A stretch of DNA of 64,000 nucleotides from Lachnospiraceae bacterium (lineage in GTDB: Bacteria > Bacillota > Clostridia > Lachnospirales > Lachnospiraceae). The translations under genes were made by a program, and so were the position numbers. Shown piece by piece: positions 6,388 through 14,056 of this stretch (positions are counted from its first letter, which is position 1; each line of letters starts with the position of its first letter). The notes beneath the pieces are model-generated. The model saw only the letters and a program-made list of their open reading frames with translations, made no database searches and was not told where the DNA came from. The stretch is taken from positions 23,805-87,804 of the forward strand of contig SVFN01000019.1 in the NCBI GenBank assembly GCA_015056815.1, in the 5' to 3' direction.

Positions 6388-9249
6388 ATGAAAAATCCAT
6401 TGCGAAAAAGACTTCCCGGGGAACTGAAACATAATTGGAAAAAATATGCGGTATTGTTTTTGCTGCTGGTCGTTACGATCGGGTTCGTATCGGGGATGTT
6501 TGTGGCAAACGACAGTATGGAGACAGCAGCACTTGAAGCGTATGAGAAATATCACATCGAGGACGGGCATTTTACTTTGAAGGATCAGGCGAGCCCGGAA
6601 CTACTCAAGACTTTTGAGGAGGAAAAGATAACGGTCTATCCGCAATTTTATAAAGATTTTGAGGAGGATTGTGACGGCGATGGCAGACAGGATGCAAAGA
6701 TACGCGTGTTTACCATGAGAGAGAAGGTCAATCAGGCATGCCTGATGTATGGAGAGTTCCCGGAGGCGGAAAATGAGATCGCCATTGACCGTATGCATGC
6801 GGATAACAATCAGATCAAAGTGGGAGATACGATCCGCGTGGGAACATATGAGATGAAGGTAAGCGGACTGGTAGCATTTTCCGATTACAGCACCTTATAT
6901 GAGAAAAATTCCGATACTATGTTCGATGCGCTGACCTTTAACATCGCGGCGGTGACGAAGGAGGGCTATGAGGCGCTTAAGCAGAAACAGGTCTGGCAAT
7001 ATGCTTTCGAGTATGAACAGGAGCCGGAAGATGACGAAGCCGAGAAGGATGCCGCTGAGGAGCTGGCCAAAAAGCTGGCGGTGCTCTCTGCCACCGGAGG
7101 CATGCTGGATGATGAGGATGCAGCGAAGAAGCTGAAGGAGGATGTGGAGGACTGGAAAAATTTCCTGAAGGAAATGCAGGAGAAGGCAGATGATCTGCAA
7201 ACGCGAGGAAACGAGCTGAAAGAAGAGAAAGATGCACTGCAGGCAGAGTCGGATGCACTTGCGGCAGAAGGTGAGGCGCTGAAAGAAAAAGGAAATTCGC
7301 TGAAGGGAGAATACGACAGTCTGATGGCACAGATCATGGGAGGTCTTGCGGGCACAGGACTTCCGACCGCCGGAAATACGGAAACGGGGGGAAAGGGAGA
7401 ACTGCCGCCGGAAATCCTCGCCCTGCTGACACCGGAGCAGCACAGCAGACTGCAGCAGCTAAAAAGCAGACAGGACGGACTGGAAACACAGGGAAAGGAG
7501 CTGGAGAAAAAAGGGAAGGATTTACAAAAACGCGGGGAAGATCTAAAAGAACGCGGGGATGCGCTTCAGAAAGAAGCCGATGCATTACAGGCGCGTCAGG
7601 ATGAGGTGGATGCTGCCGTTGATCATTTGAAGGAGCTGGAACCATACGAGGATCATATCAATGAACTGACAGATTTTGTGCCGGAGTATGCCAATCATGC
7701 CATTCATTTTGCCCCGGAGGATATGGGGTCGGATAAAGTCATGGGAGAGGTCCTTCTGATCCTGCTGGTGATCGTACTGGCCTTTATTTTTGCGATCACG
7801 GCAAGCAGCACGATCGTAAATGAATCTGCAGTGATCGGAACACTTCGGGCTTTAGGCTATACCAGAGGAGAACTTCTCAGACACTATACCACGATGCCGA
7901 TCTGCGTGACGATCCTGGCATCGCTTGTGGGAAATGCTCTGGGGTATACGGTATTTAAAGAGGTCGTGGTCGCCATGTATTATAATTCCTACAGTCTGCC
8001 CACCTATGAGACGTTATGGAATGCGGACGCGTTTATCAAGACCACTTTGTATCCGGTGATCATCATGATCATGGTCAATGTCCTGGTAGTATACCGGAAA
8101 CTGAAACTCGACCCGTTAAAATTTTTACGTCGGGACTTAAGCAGGTCAAAGAGAAAACGGGCGATAAAGCTTCCACCTTTGCGTTTTATGAACCGCTTCA
8201 GACTGCGTGTTCTGATCCAGAATGCGGCGGATTATGCTGTGCTTTTTGTGGGGATCGCATTTGTCATGATCCTGCTTAGCTTTTCCGTAGGACTTCCGGC
8301 GACTTTAAAGCACTATCAGGAGCAGGTGGAACAATATATTCTGACAGACTATCAATATATCTTAAAGGATATGAAAGACGAGGACGGAAACGAGATCACG
8401 ACAAAGGAGGAAAGTGCGGAAAAATACAGTATCCATACGCTGGAAACCACAGGAGGCGTGCATGCGGGAGAGGAAGTGACGATTTACGGATATGTTGATA
8501 ACAGCCGGTACTTTGCGATAAGAGAGCAGATAAAAGAAGGAGAGATTTATATATCCGAAGCCTATGCGGATAAATTCCGCCTTGAGACAGGACAGAAACT
8601 GACGCTGAAAGAAAGCTACGGGGAAGACACCTATACCTTTACGATCGCCGGCATTTATGATCTGCCCGGCTCGATCGCAGCCTTTCTTCCGAATGATCTG
8701 TTTAATGAAACATTTGAAAAAGAGAAGGAAAGCTTTACCGGTTACCTTGCCAAGCATGAGATCAAGGACATAGGAAAAGAGTGGATCGTGTCGGTCATTA
8801 CCATTGACGATGCTTTGAAAATAGCGAAGCAGCTCGATCATTCCATGGGCGGTTATATGGATTATTTCTCAGTTGTCTGTATGCTGTTTGCCATACTCAT
8901 TTTATATCTGCTGACCAAACTGATCATTGAGAAAAATGCAGTCTCCATTTCCATGGTAAAGGTATTGGGATATAAAAACAGTGAAATAAACAGTCTGTAT
9001 ATCCTGCTTACCTCCGTGCTGGTCGTGATCTTTGCAATGCTGTCGGTCGGAATCAGCGTGTTTGTGGTGCGGAATATGTGGAAGACGATCATGTATGGCC
9101 TGAATGGGTGGTTTACTTTCTATATTGGTTCGATGGAATTTGTAAAAATGGTGGCCATTGTCTGTATTGCTTATATGGTGGTGGCATTGTTTGATATGCG
9201 GCGGATCCGAAGAGTGCCGTTGACGGAAGCGCTGAAGAACGTGGAGTAG
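6388..9249 (+). CDS. ABC transporter FtsX-family permease with long coiled-coil insertion
   Basis: Membrane subunit partnering the preceding ATPase. It has 953 residues, about twice the size of a simple MacB-type permease. A first membrane segment lies at about 18-40, followed by an extracytoplasmic domain. A very charged helical region spans about 255-430 and is built of short repeats of the form L-x-x-x-G-x-x-L-K/Q. The first FtsX core is at about 449-571, another membrane segment at about 611-640, a second extracytoplasmic domain at about 640-820, and the second FtsX core at about 824-945. Two FtsX cores in one chain mean a single copy could supply a full membrane domain. The helical insertion resembles a periplasmic or cell-wall hairpin. 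Substrate unknown. Confidence 0.88.
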   Translation: MKNPLRKRLPGELKHNWKKYAVLFLLLVVTIGFVSGMFVANDSMETAALEAYEKYHIEDGHFTLKDQASPELLKTFEEEKITVYPQFYKDFEEDCDGDGRQDAKIRVFTMREKVNQACLMYGEFPEAENEIAIDRMHADNNQIKVGDTIRVGTYEMKVSGLVAFSDYSTLYEKNSDTMFDALTFNIAAVTKEGYEALKQKQVWQYAFEYEQEPEDDEAEKDAAEELAKKLAVLSATGGMLDDEDAAKKLKEDVEDWKNFLKEMQEKADDLQTRGNELKEEKDALQAESDALAAEGEALKEKGNSLKGEYDSLMAQIMGGLAGTGLPTAGNTETGGKGELPPEILALLTPEQHSRLQQLKSRQDGLETQGKELEKKGKDLQKRGEDLKERGDALQKEADALQARQDEVDAAVDHLKELEPYEDHINELTDFVPEYANHAIHFAPEDMGSDKVMGEVLLILLVIVLAFIFAITASSTIVNESAVIGTLRALGYTRGELLRHYTTMPICVTILASLVGNALGYTVFKEVVVAMYYNSYSLPTYETLWNADAFIKTTLYPVIIMIMVNVLVVYRKLKLDPLKFLRRDLSRSKRKRAIKLPPLRFMNRFRLRVLIQNAADYAVLFVGIAFVMILLSFSVGLPATLKHYQEQVEQYILTDYQYILKDMKDEDGNEITTKEESAEKYSIHTLETTGGVHAGEEVTIYGYVDNSRYFAIREQIKEGEIYISEAYADKFRLETGQKLTLKESYGEDTYTFTIAGIYDLPGSIAAFLPNDLFNETFEKEKESFTGYLAKHEIKDIGKEWIVSVITIDDALKIAKQLDHSMGGYMDYFSVVCMLFAILILYLLTKLIIEKNAVSISMVKVLGYKNSEINSLYILLTSVLVVIFAMLSVGISVFVVRNMWKTIMYGLNGWFTFYIGSMEFVKMVAIVCIAYMVVALFDMRRIRRVPLTEALKNVE

Positions 9250-9315
9250 GGCAGTCTGCGGGAAAAACTGTATAAAACAGCTGATTATGTTTTGCATAAA
9301 AAATAAAAAAGGGTA

Positions 9316-9347
9316 TTGACAAAAAAGCAAAAGCATGATTTGATAAT
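9316..9347 (+). promoter_or_regulatory. Probable promoter of the amtB-glnB fusion gene
   Basis: TTGACA at 9316-9321 and GATAAT at 9342-9347. The spacer is 20 bases, longer than ideal, and TTTGAT at 9339-9344 gives 17 bases with a weaker -10. The predicted start falls at the foot of the first leader hairpin, as in purF. Confidence 0.5.
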
Positions 9348-9353
9348 AAGAGT

Positions 9354-9402
9354 AAAGCAAAGGCGCTTTGCAGAGCACAGACTCTGCGAAGTGTCTTTTT
9401 TT
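9354..9402 (+). promoter_or_regulatory. amtB leader unit 1: small hairpin overlapping terminator (ANTAR-like)
   Basis: Hairpin AAAGC/GCTTT (9354-9358 and 9365-9369) with loop AAAGGC (9359-9364). From base 9362 the same sequence forms a 14-pair terminator (9362-9375 with 9382-9395, loop CACAGA) ending in seven Ts (9396-9402). The folds exclude each other. Stem sequence and loop pattern AANGGC match the purF leader on the other strand. Confidence 0.75.
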
Positions 9403-9439
9403 CTTTACATGACATAGTCCCTCTAATGGGAAACACACA

Positions 9440-9482
9440 TCGCAAAGGCGCGACTTGGAGAAGTACTCCGGTCGCGCTTTTT
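9440..9482 (+). promoter_or_regulatory. amtB leader unit 2: second hairpin-terminator pair
   Basis: Hairpin TCGC/GCGA (9440-9443 and 9450-9453) with the same loop AAAGGC (9444-9449). It overlaps a longer terminator stem of about 16 pairs with one bulge (9444-9460 with 9466-9481) followed by Ts. The loop is identical to unit 1 while the stem differs, which suggests the loop is what is recognised. Confidence 0.72.
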
Positions 9483-9597
9483 GCTGTTTAAGGAGCAAAG
9501 ATCAGAAGTTGAGCCGGCTTGTAACTGGATGATCGATATTCCTTGACAGCTGTCCGCAAGTGTGGAGAGAAAGAGGGATGAAGGAGGAAAGAACGTT

Positions 9598-11328
9598 ATG
9601 AAAGAGATGATATTTGGTGTATGGTTTTTGATTGGTGCTGCACTGGTATTCTGGATGCAGGCAGGCTTTGCAATGGTAGAGGCGGGCTTTACCAGAGCGA
9701 AAAACACAGGAAACATCATTATGAAGAATCTGATGGATTTCTGTATCGGTACGGTTGTATTTATTCTGATCGGCTTCAGCCTTTTACTGGGGGAAGATCT
9801 GATGGGATTTATCGGGAAACCCGGATTTGACATCTTTACAAATTATGCGGATTTTGACTGGTCCGGCTTCGTATTCAATCTGGTCTTCTGTGCGACGACA
9901 GCGACAATCGTTTCCGGAGCGATGGCAGAGAGAACGAAATTCCTTTCCTACTGTGTCTACTCCGCAGTGATCTCCGCTTTGATCTATCCGATCGAAGCAC
10001 ACTGGATCTGGGGAGGAGGCTTCTTAGCACAGATGGGCTTTCATGATTATGCCGGCTCCACAGCGATCCACATGGTCGGCGGTATATCTGCTCTGATCGG
10101 TGCGGCCATTTTGGGACCCCGTATTGGCAAGTTTGAAAAGGACAAAAATGGAAAGATCGTGAAAGTCAATGCATTTCCCGGTCACAATCTTGCACTTGGT
10201 GCACTTGGTGTGTTTATCCTATGGCTTGGCTGGTATGGATTTAACGGTGCGGCAGCGACCAGTGTGGAGGAACTTGCTTCCATCTTTGTCACGACAACGA
10301 TCGCTCCTGCCATTGCAACAGTGGTCTGCATGATATTTACCTGGATCAGATTTGGCAAACCTGATATTTCCATGTGTTTAAATGCTTCTCTGGCAGGTCT
10401 GGTAGCGATCACGGCACCCTGTGATGTGACAGATGCCTTCGGCGCTATCGTGATCGGCGCGGTTGCAGGTCTTCTGGTTGTATTTGGCGTATGGCTTCTG
10501 GATTACAAGTTACATATCGATGATCCGGTCGGCGCAGTCGCAGTTCATTGCTTAAACGGTATCTGGGGTACCATTGCAGTCGGACTTTTCGCAACGGATA
10601 CTTCTCCGGCCTTTGAGACGGCAGGGATCCACAACGGACTGTTTTACGGCGGCGGATTCACCCAGCTTGGTTTACAGCTTGTCGGCTTTGCGGCAGTCGC
10701 AGTCTGGACAGCAGTCACGATCACCATTACCTTCTTTGTGATCAAAGCGATTTTCGGACTTCGTGTTACACAGGAAGAAGAAATCATTGGTCTGGACGAG
10801 ACAGAACATGGACTTCCTTCCGCATATGCAGGTTTCTCACTCATGGATATCTCCAACACCATGATGATGGAGGTCAACGAGAATACCTCCCTTGGCGTGG
10901 ACAGCTACGAAGAAGCAAGCCAGGCGGCAAAGGACGTGGCAGTTCCGGTATTAAATGCGGTGACGAACAGCACCGGTATTTACAAAGTGGTTATCATCGC
11001 AAAACTCTCCCGCTACGAGAAACTGCGTAAGGCAATGAATGAACTGGGTGTTACCGGCATGACCATGACACAGGTTATGGGCTGTGGTATCCAGAAAGGA
11101 ACCGGCGAGAAATACAGAGGTGCCGAGGTGGATGCGACCTTACTTCCGAAAGTCAAAGTCGAAGTGGTTGTCAGCAAGATCCCGGTAGAGGATGTCATCG
11201 CGGCAGCCAAGAAAACACTCTACACCGGACACATCGGAGACGGCAAGATCTTTGTCTACAACGTTGACCGCGTCGTAAAGATCCGTACCGGTGAAGAAGA
11301 TGTAGACGCCCTGCAGGACGTAGAATAA
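9598..11328 (+). CDS. Ammonium transporter fused to a PII signalling domain
   Basis: One 576-residue chain joins an Amt/Mep ammonium channel (about 5-400) to a GlnB/GlnK-type PII domain (about 460-573). The ATG at 9598 follows AAGGAGG. The pore histidines are visible in PGHNLALGALGVF and AVAVHCLNGIWGT. The cytoplasmic tail keeps the Amt motif GLRVTQEEEIIGLDETEHG and then runs through a linker. The PII part has the T-loop CGIQKGTGEKYRGAEVDATL with a tyrosine at the position modified in enteric PII, the B-loop HIGDGKIFV, and IRTGEED. PII normally binds Amt as a separate trimer and plugs the pore under nitrogen excess; here the blocker is tethered. It is followed by glnA and gltBD, so the block imports and assimilates ammonium. 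Confidence 0.94.
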   Translation: MKEMIFGVWFLIGAALVFWMQAGFAMVEAGFTRAKNTGNIIMKNLMDFCIGTVVFILIGFSLLLGEDLMGFIGKPGFDIFTNYADFDWSGFVFNLVFCATTATIVSGAMAERTKFLSYCVYSAVISALIYPIEAHWIWGGGFLAQMGFHDYAGSTAIHMVGGISALIGAAILGPRIGKFEKDKNGKIVKVNAFPGHNLALGALGVFILWLGWYGFNGAAATSVEELASIFVTTTIAPAIATVVCMIFTWIRFGKPDISMCLNASLAGLVAITAPCDVTDAFGAIVIGAVAGLLVVFGVWLLDYKLHIDDPVGAVAVHCLNGIWGTIAVGLFATDTSPAFETAGIHNGLFYGGGFTQLGLQLVGFAAVAVWTAVTITITFFVIKAIFGLRVTQEEEIIGLDETEHGLPSAYAGFSLMDISNTMMMEVNENTSLGVDSYEEASQAAKDVAVPVLNAVTNSTGIYKVVIIAKLSRYEKLRKAMNELGVTGMTMTQVMGCGIQKGTGEKYRGAEVDATLLPKVKVEVVVSKIPVEDVIAAAKKTLYTGHIGDGKIFVYNVDRVVKIRTGEEDVDALQDVE

Positions 11329-11726
11329 AAACAGAGGGGGCCACGCAAGCCCCCCCCCACGAGGCGTGAACGAATATCGTTCCGGAATCCTTCTATATAT
11401 ACATATACTTGGTTTCCGAACTTTTAATCGTCTCCACCAAAACCGAGTCGTACCTCCGGAATGTTCCGAAAACAGACCTTAGTGAACCGTCGGTCCTTAG
11501 GCGCTGTATTTTAGCGCCCAAGGAAATGCGGTAGCGTTTCCGGCACCGAATCCGCATTTTGGATTCGTGTGCATCGGTGCGAAGCTGTGAAAACACTGCT
11601 TTTTGTGTTTTCGTACCGCTACGGTGAACTCAGAGCGAGAGCGTGTCTGTCAGAGGAACCTTCCGGCGGCACGACGACAACTAACCAGAAACAACAATTT
11701 CATCATATAAAAGGAGGAACCCAAAA
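11329..11726 (+). promoter_or_regulatory. 398-base structured region upstream of glnA
   Basis: No gene is supported here. It begins with a G5/C9 hairpin (11336-11358). Then come at least four clean hairpins: GGCGCT/AGCGCC extended by CCTT/AAGG (11495-11523); GGAAATGC/GCGTTTCC with a four-base loop (11522-11541); GCACCGA/TCGGTGC enclosing GAATCC/GGATTC (11543-11580); GAAAACAC/GTGTTTTC (11589-11612). A 20-base sequence shared with the gltB upstream region follows at 11631-11650. No T-run and no good promoter were found, so glnA may be expressed by read-through with RNA processing. A 67-codon minus-strand frame at 11393-11596 is not convincing. Confidence 0.5.
11631..11650. repeat. 20-base repeat, copy 1 (glnA leader)
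   Basis: CAGAGCGAGAGCGTGTCTGT, identical to 13906-13925 upstream of gltB. CAGA and TCTG at the ends can pair, giving a short hairpin. Confidence 0.7.
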
Positions 11727-13838
11727 ATGAGTGAACCATTAAATGCAGCAGAAATATTCGGAGAAGACGTCTTCAACGACACTGTCATGAAGGAATACCT
11801 TCCCAAAAACATCTACAAAAGATTACGCAAGACCATAGACGAGGGAAAAGAATTAGATCCGGTTGTTGCAGAAGTTGTAGCTGGTGCGATGAAAGACTGG
11901 GCGGTAAAAAAAGGGGCGACCCATTACACACACTGGTTCCAGCCTCTTACCGGCGTAACCGCAGAAAAACATGACTCCTTCATCTCAGCACCTGACGCGC
12001 AGGGCAAAGTACTGATGGAGTTTTCCGGAAAAGAGCTGATCAAAGGTGAGCCCGATGCATCTTCCTTCCCTTCCGGCGGACTTCGCGCGACTTTTGAGGC
12101 GCGAGGCTATACAGCATGGGACTGTACCTCACCGGCTTTTGTCAGACACGATGCGGCAGGAGCGATCCTCTGCATCCCGACAGCTTTTTGCTCCTACACA
12201 GGGGAAGCACTGGATAAAAAGACACCGCTTCTTCGTTCCATGGAGGCGATCAACACACAGGCGCTCAGACTTTTGCGTCTGTTTGGAAATACCACTTCCA
12301 AAAAAGTGACCCCCTCCGCAGGACCGGAGCAGGAATATTTCATTGTAGACCGCGAGAAATACTTACAGAGAAAAGACCTGATCTATACCGGACGTACCCT
12401 GTTTGGTGCCATGCCGCCAAAAGGGCAGGAACTGGATGATCATTACTTCGGAGCGATCCAGGAGAGAGTCGCAGCCTTCATGAAGGAAGTAAACGAAGAA
12501 CTTTGGAAGTTAGGCGTTACCGCCAAGACTCAGCACAACGAAGTGGCTCCGGCACAGCATGAGCTGGCACCGATCTATGCAGAAGTAAACGTGGCAGTGG
12601 ATAACAACCAGCTTGTTATGGAAACCCTGAAAAAGGTAGCATACCGTCAGGGACTGACCTGTCTGCTGCATGAAAAACCATTTGCGGGCGTAAACGGCTC
12701 CGGCAAACATAACAACTGGTCCATCGTGACTGACGATGGCATCAACCTGACCGATCCCGGTAAGAATCCGCATGACAATATCCAGTTCTTATTGGTATTG
12801 GCATGTATCTTAAAGGCAGTAGATACTCACGCAGACCTGTTAAGGGAATCCGCTGCGGATGTCGGAAACGATCACAGACTGGGAGCAAACGAGGCACCGC
12901 CGGCGATCATCTCCATCTTCTTGGGCGAGCAGTTGGAGGATGTCCTGACACAGCTGATTGAGACCGGAACAGCCACCAGCTCCAAGCAGGGTGAGATCCT
13001 GGCGACCGGTGTCAAGACACTTCCGGACTTTAGAAAAGATGCGACGGATCGTAACCGTACCTCACCGTTTGCATTTACAGGAAACAAATTCGAATTCCGT
13101 ATGGTAGGTTCTTCCGATTCCATCGCAAGCCCCAACACCGTACTGAACGCCATCGTGGCAGAAGCCTTTGCAGAGGCGTGTGACGAACTGGAAAAAGCAG
13201 AAGATTTTGAGACTGCTGTACATGACCTGATCAAAAAATACGTGATCGAGCATCAGAGGATCGTCTTCAATGGAAACGGTTATTCGGATGAGTGGGTAAA
13301 AGAGGCCGAAAGACGCGGACTTCCCAATATCAAATCCATGGTGGATGCGATCCCGTCCCTTACGACCGATAAGGCGGTGGAGTTGTTTGCGAAGTTTAAC
13401 ATCTTCACCAGAACAGAACTGGAATCCAGAGCAGAGATCCAGTATGAAGCTTATGCGAAGGCCATCAATATTGAGGCACGTACCGCCATAGACATGGCAG
13501 GTAAACAGCTGATCCCGGCAGCCCTTCACTATACCAAGAGCCTGGCGGATACCGTCATCGCCTTAAAAGCGGCAGACGCAGACGCCACAGCAGCCAAGAA
13601 GATCCTGGACGAAGCAACAGCCCTTGTCTTAGATGCACAGAAGGCATTGGAACTTCTTGAAAAAGTAACGGATGAGGGAGCTTCAATGGAAGAAGGCAGA
13701 GAACAGGCTGTTTACTACCGCGACGAAGTAAAGGGAGCCATGGATGCCTTAAGAGCCCCGATTGACAAACTGGAAATGATCGTCGATAAAGAATTCTGGC
13801 CGATGCCATCCTACGGAGACCTGATTTTCGAAGTATAA
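11727..13838 (+). CDS. glnA: Glutamine synthetase type III
   Basis: Makes glutamine from glutamate, ammonia and ATP in the cytoplasm. The 703-residue length and the motif [19 protein letters not shown] mark the type III (GlnN-like) family rather than the shorter type I enzyme. Other visible motifs are the ATP/glutamate-site segments [11 protein letters not shown] and [11 protein letters not shown] and the C-terminal arginine-containing [16 protein letters not shown]. The start has AAAAGGAGGAACCC just upstream. It lies between the ammonium transporter and glutamate synthase, consistent with coordinated ammonium assimilation. A structured 398-base leader without an obvious promoter precedes it. 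Confidence 0.96.
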   Translation: MSEPLNAAEIFGEDVFNDTVMKEYLPKNIYKRLRKTIDEGKELDPVVAEVVAGAMKDWAVKKGATHYTHWFQPLTGVTAEKHDSFISAPDAQGKVLMEFSGKELIKGEPDASSFPSGGLRATFEARGYTAWDCTSPAFVRHDAAGAILCIPTAFCSYTGEALDKKTPLLRSMEAINTQALRLLRLFGNTTSKKVTPSAGPEQEYFIVDREKYLQRKDLIYTGRTLFGAMPPKGQELDDHYFGAIQERVAAFMKEVNEELWKLGVTAKTQHNEVAPAQHELAPIYAEVNVAVDNNQLVMETLKKVAYRQGLTCLLHEKPFAGVNGSGKHNNWSIVTDDGINLTDPGKNPHDNIQFLLVLACILKAVDTHADLLRESAADVGNDHRLGANEAPPAIISIFLGEQLEDVLTQLIETGTATSSKQGEILATGVKTLPDFRKDATDRNRTSPFAFTGNKFEFRMVGSSDSIASPNTVLNAIVAEAFAEACDELEKAEDFETAVHDLIKKYVIEHQRIVFNGNGYSDEWVKEAERRGLPNIKSMVDAIPSLTTDKAVELFAKFNIFTRTELESRAEIQYEAYAKAINIEARTAIDMAGKQLIPAALHYTKSLADTVIALKAADADATAAKKILDEATALVLDAQKALELLEKVTDEGASMEEGREQAVYYRDEVKGAMDALRAPIDKLEMIVDKEFWPMPSYGDLIFEV

Positions 13839-13848
13839 AAAACAAAAA

Positions 13849-13950
13849 ATATGGCATGACACTATTGTCCCTGCCATATCCGAGCCCGACCTATTGTGCG
13901 TTTCACAGAGCGAGAGCGTGTCTGTTTCGGAAATATACAATAGGTCGGGC
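13849..13950. repeat. Hairpins between glnA and gltB, including 20-base repeat copy 2
   Basis: First hairpin: ATATGGCA (13849-13856) with TGCCATAT (13872-13879). Second: perfect 14-pair arms 13884-13897 and 13937-13950 (GCCCGACCTATTGT and its complement). Its loop carries the 20-base repeat (13906-13925), which forms an inner ACAGA/TCTGT hairpin. No T-run follows, so this looks like a processing or stability element, or a mobile palindromic repeat, rather than a terminator. Confidence 0.7.
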
Positions 13951-14056
13951 GACCGGAGTCAATAACCTAAAAGCAAGAACGGTAATAGCAACACCCCATC
14001 TTTTCCTGCGGAAGGGGATAAGACGGGTAAACGCAAAGAATGGAACGGAGGCAGTT

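Noticed and set aside
9362..9482. Complete canonical ANTAR two-hairpin motif in the leaders
   Set aside because: The first hairpin fits (hexaloop A1/G4), but the second hairpins have loops CACAGA, AAGTA and a nine-base loop, which do not show the same pattern. I therefore call the elements ANTAR-like, not ANTAR sites.
11393..11596. 67-codon minus-strand frame upstream of glnA
   Set aside because: It runs through the hairpins, has no good ribosome-binding site, and its open state is explained by the palindromic sequence.
11329..11726. Glutamine riboswitch before glnA
   Set aside because: The conserved cores of the glnA and downstream-peptide RNA motifs were not found.
13856..14056. 67-residue N-terminal extension of GltB
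   Set aside because: GltB needs a free N-terminal Cys after a short propeptide, which the ATG at 14057 with CGGAGG supplies; the extension covers palindromic intergenic DNA.
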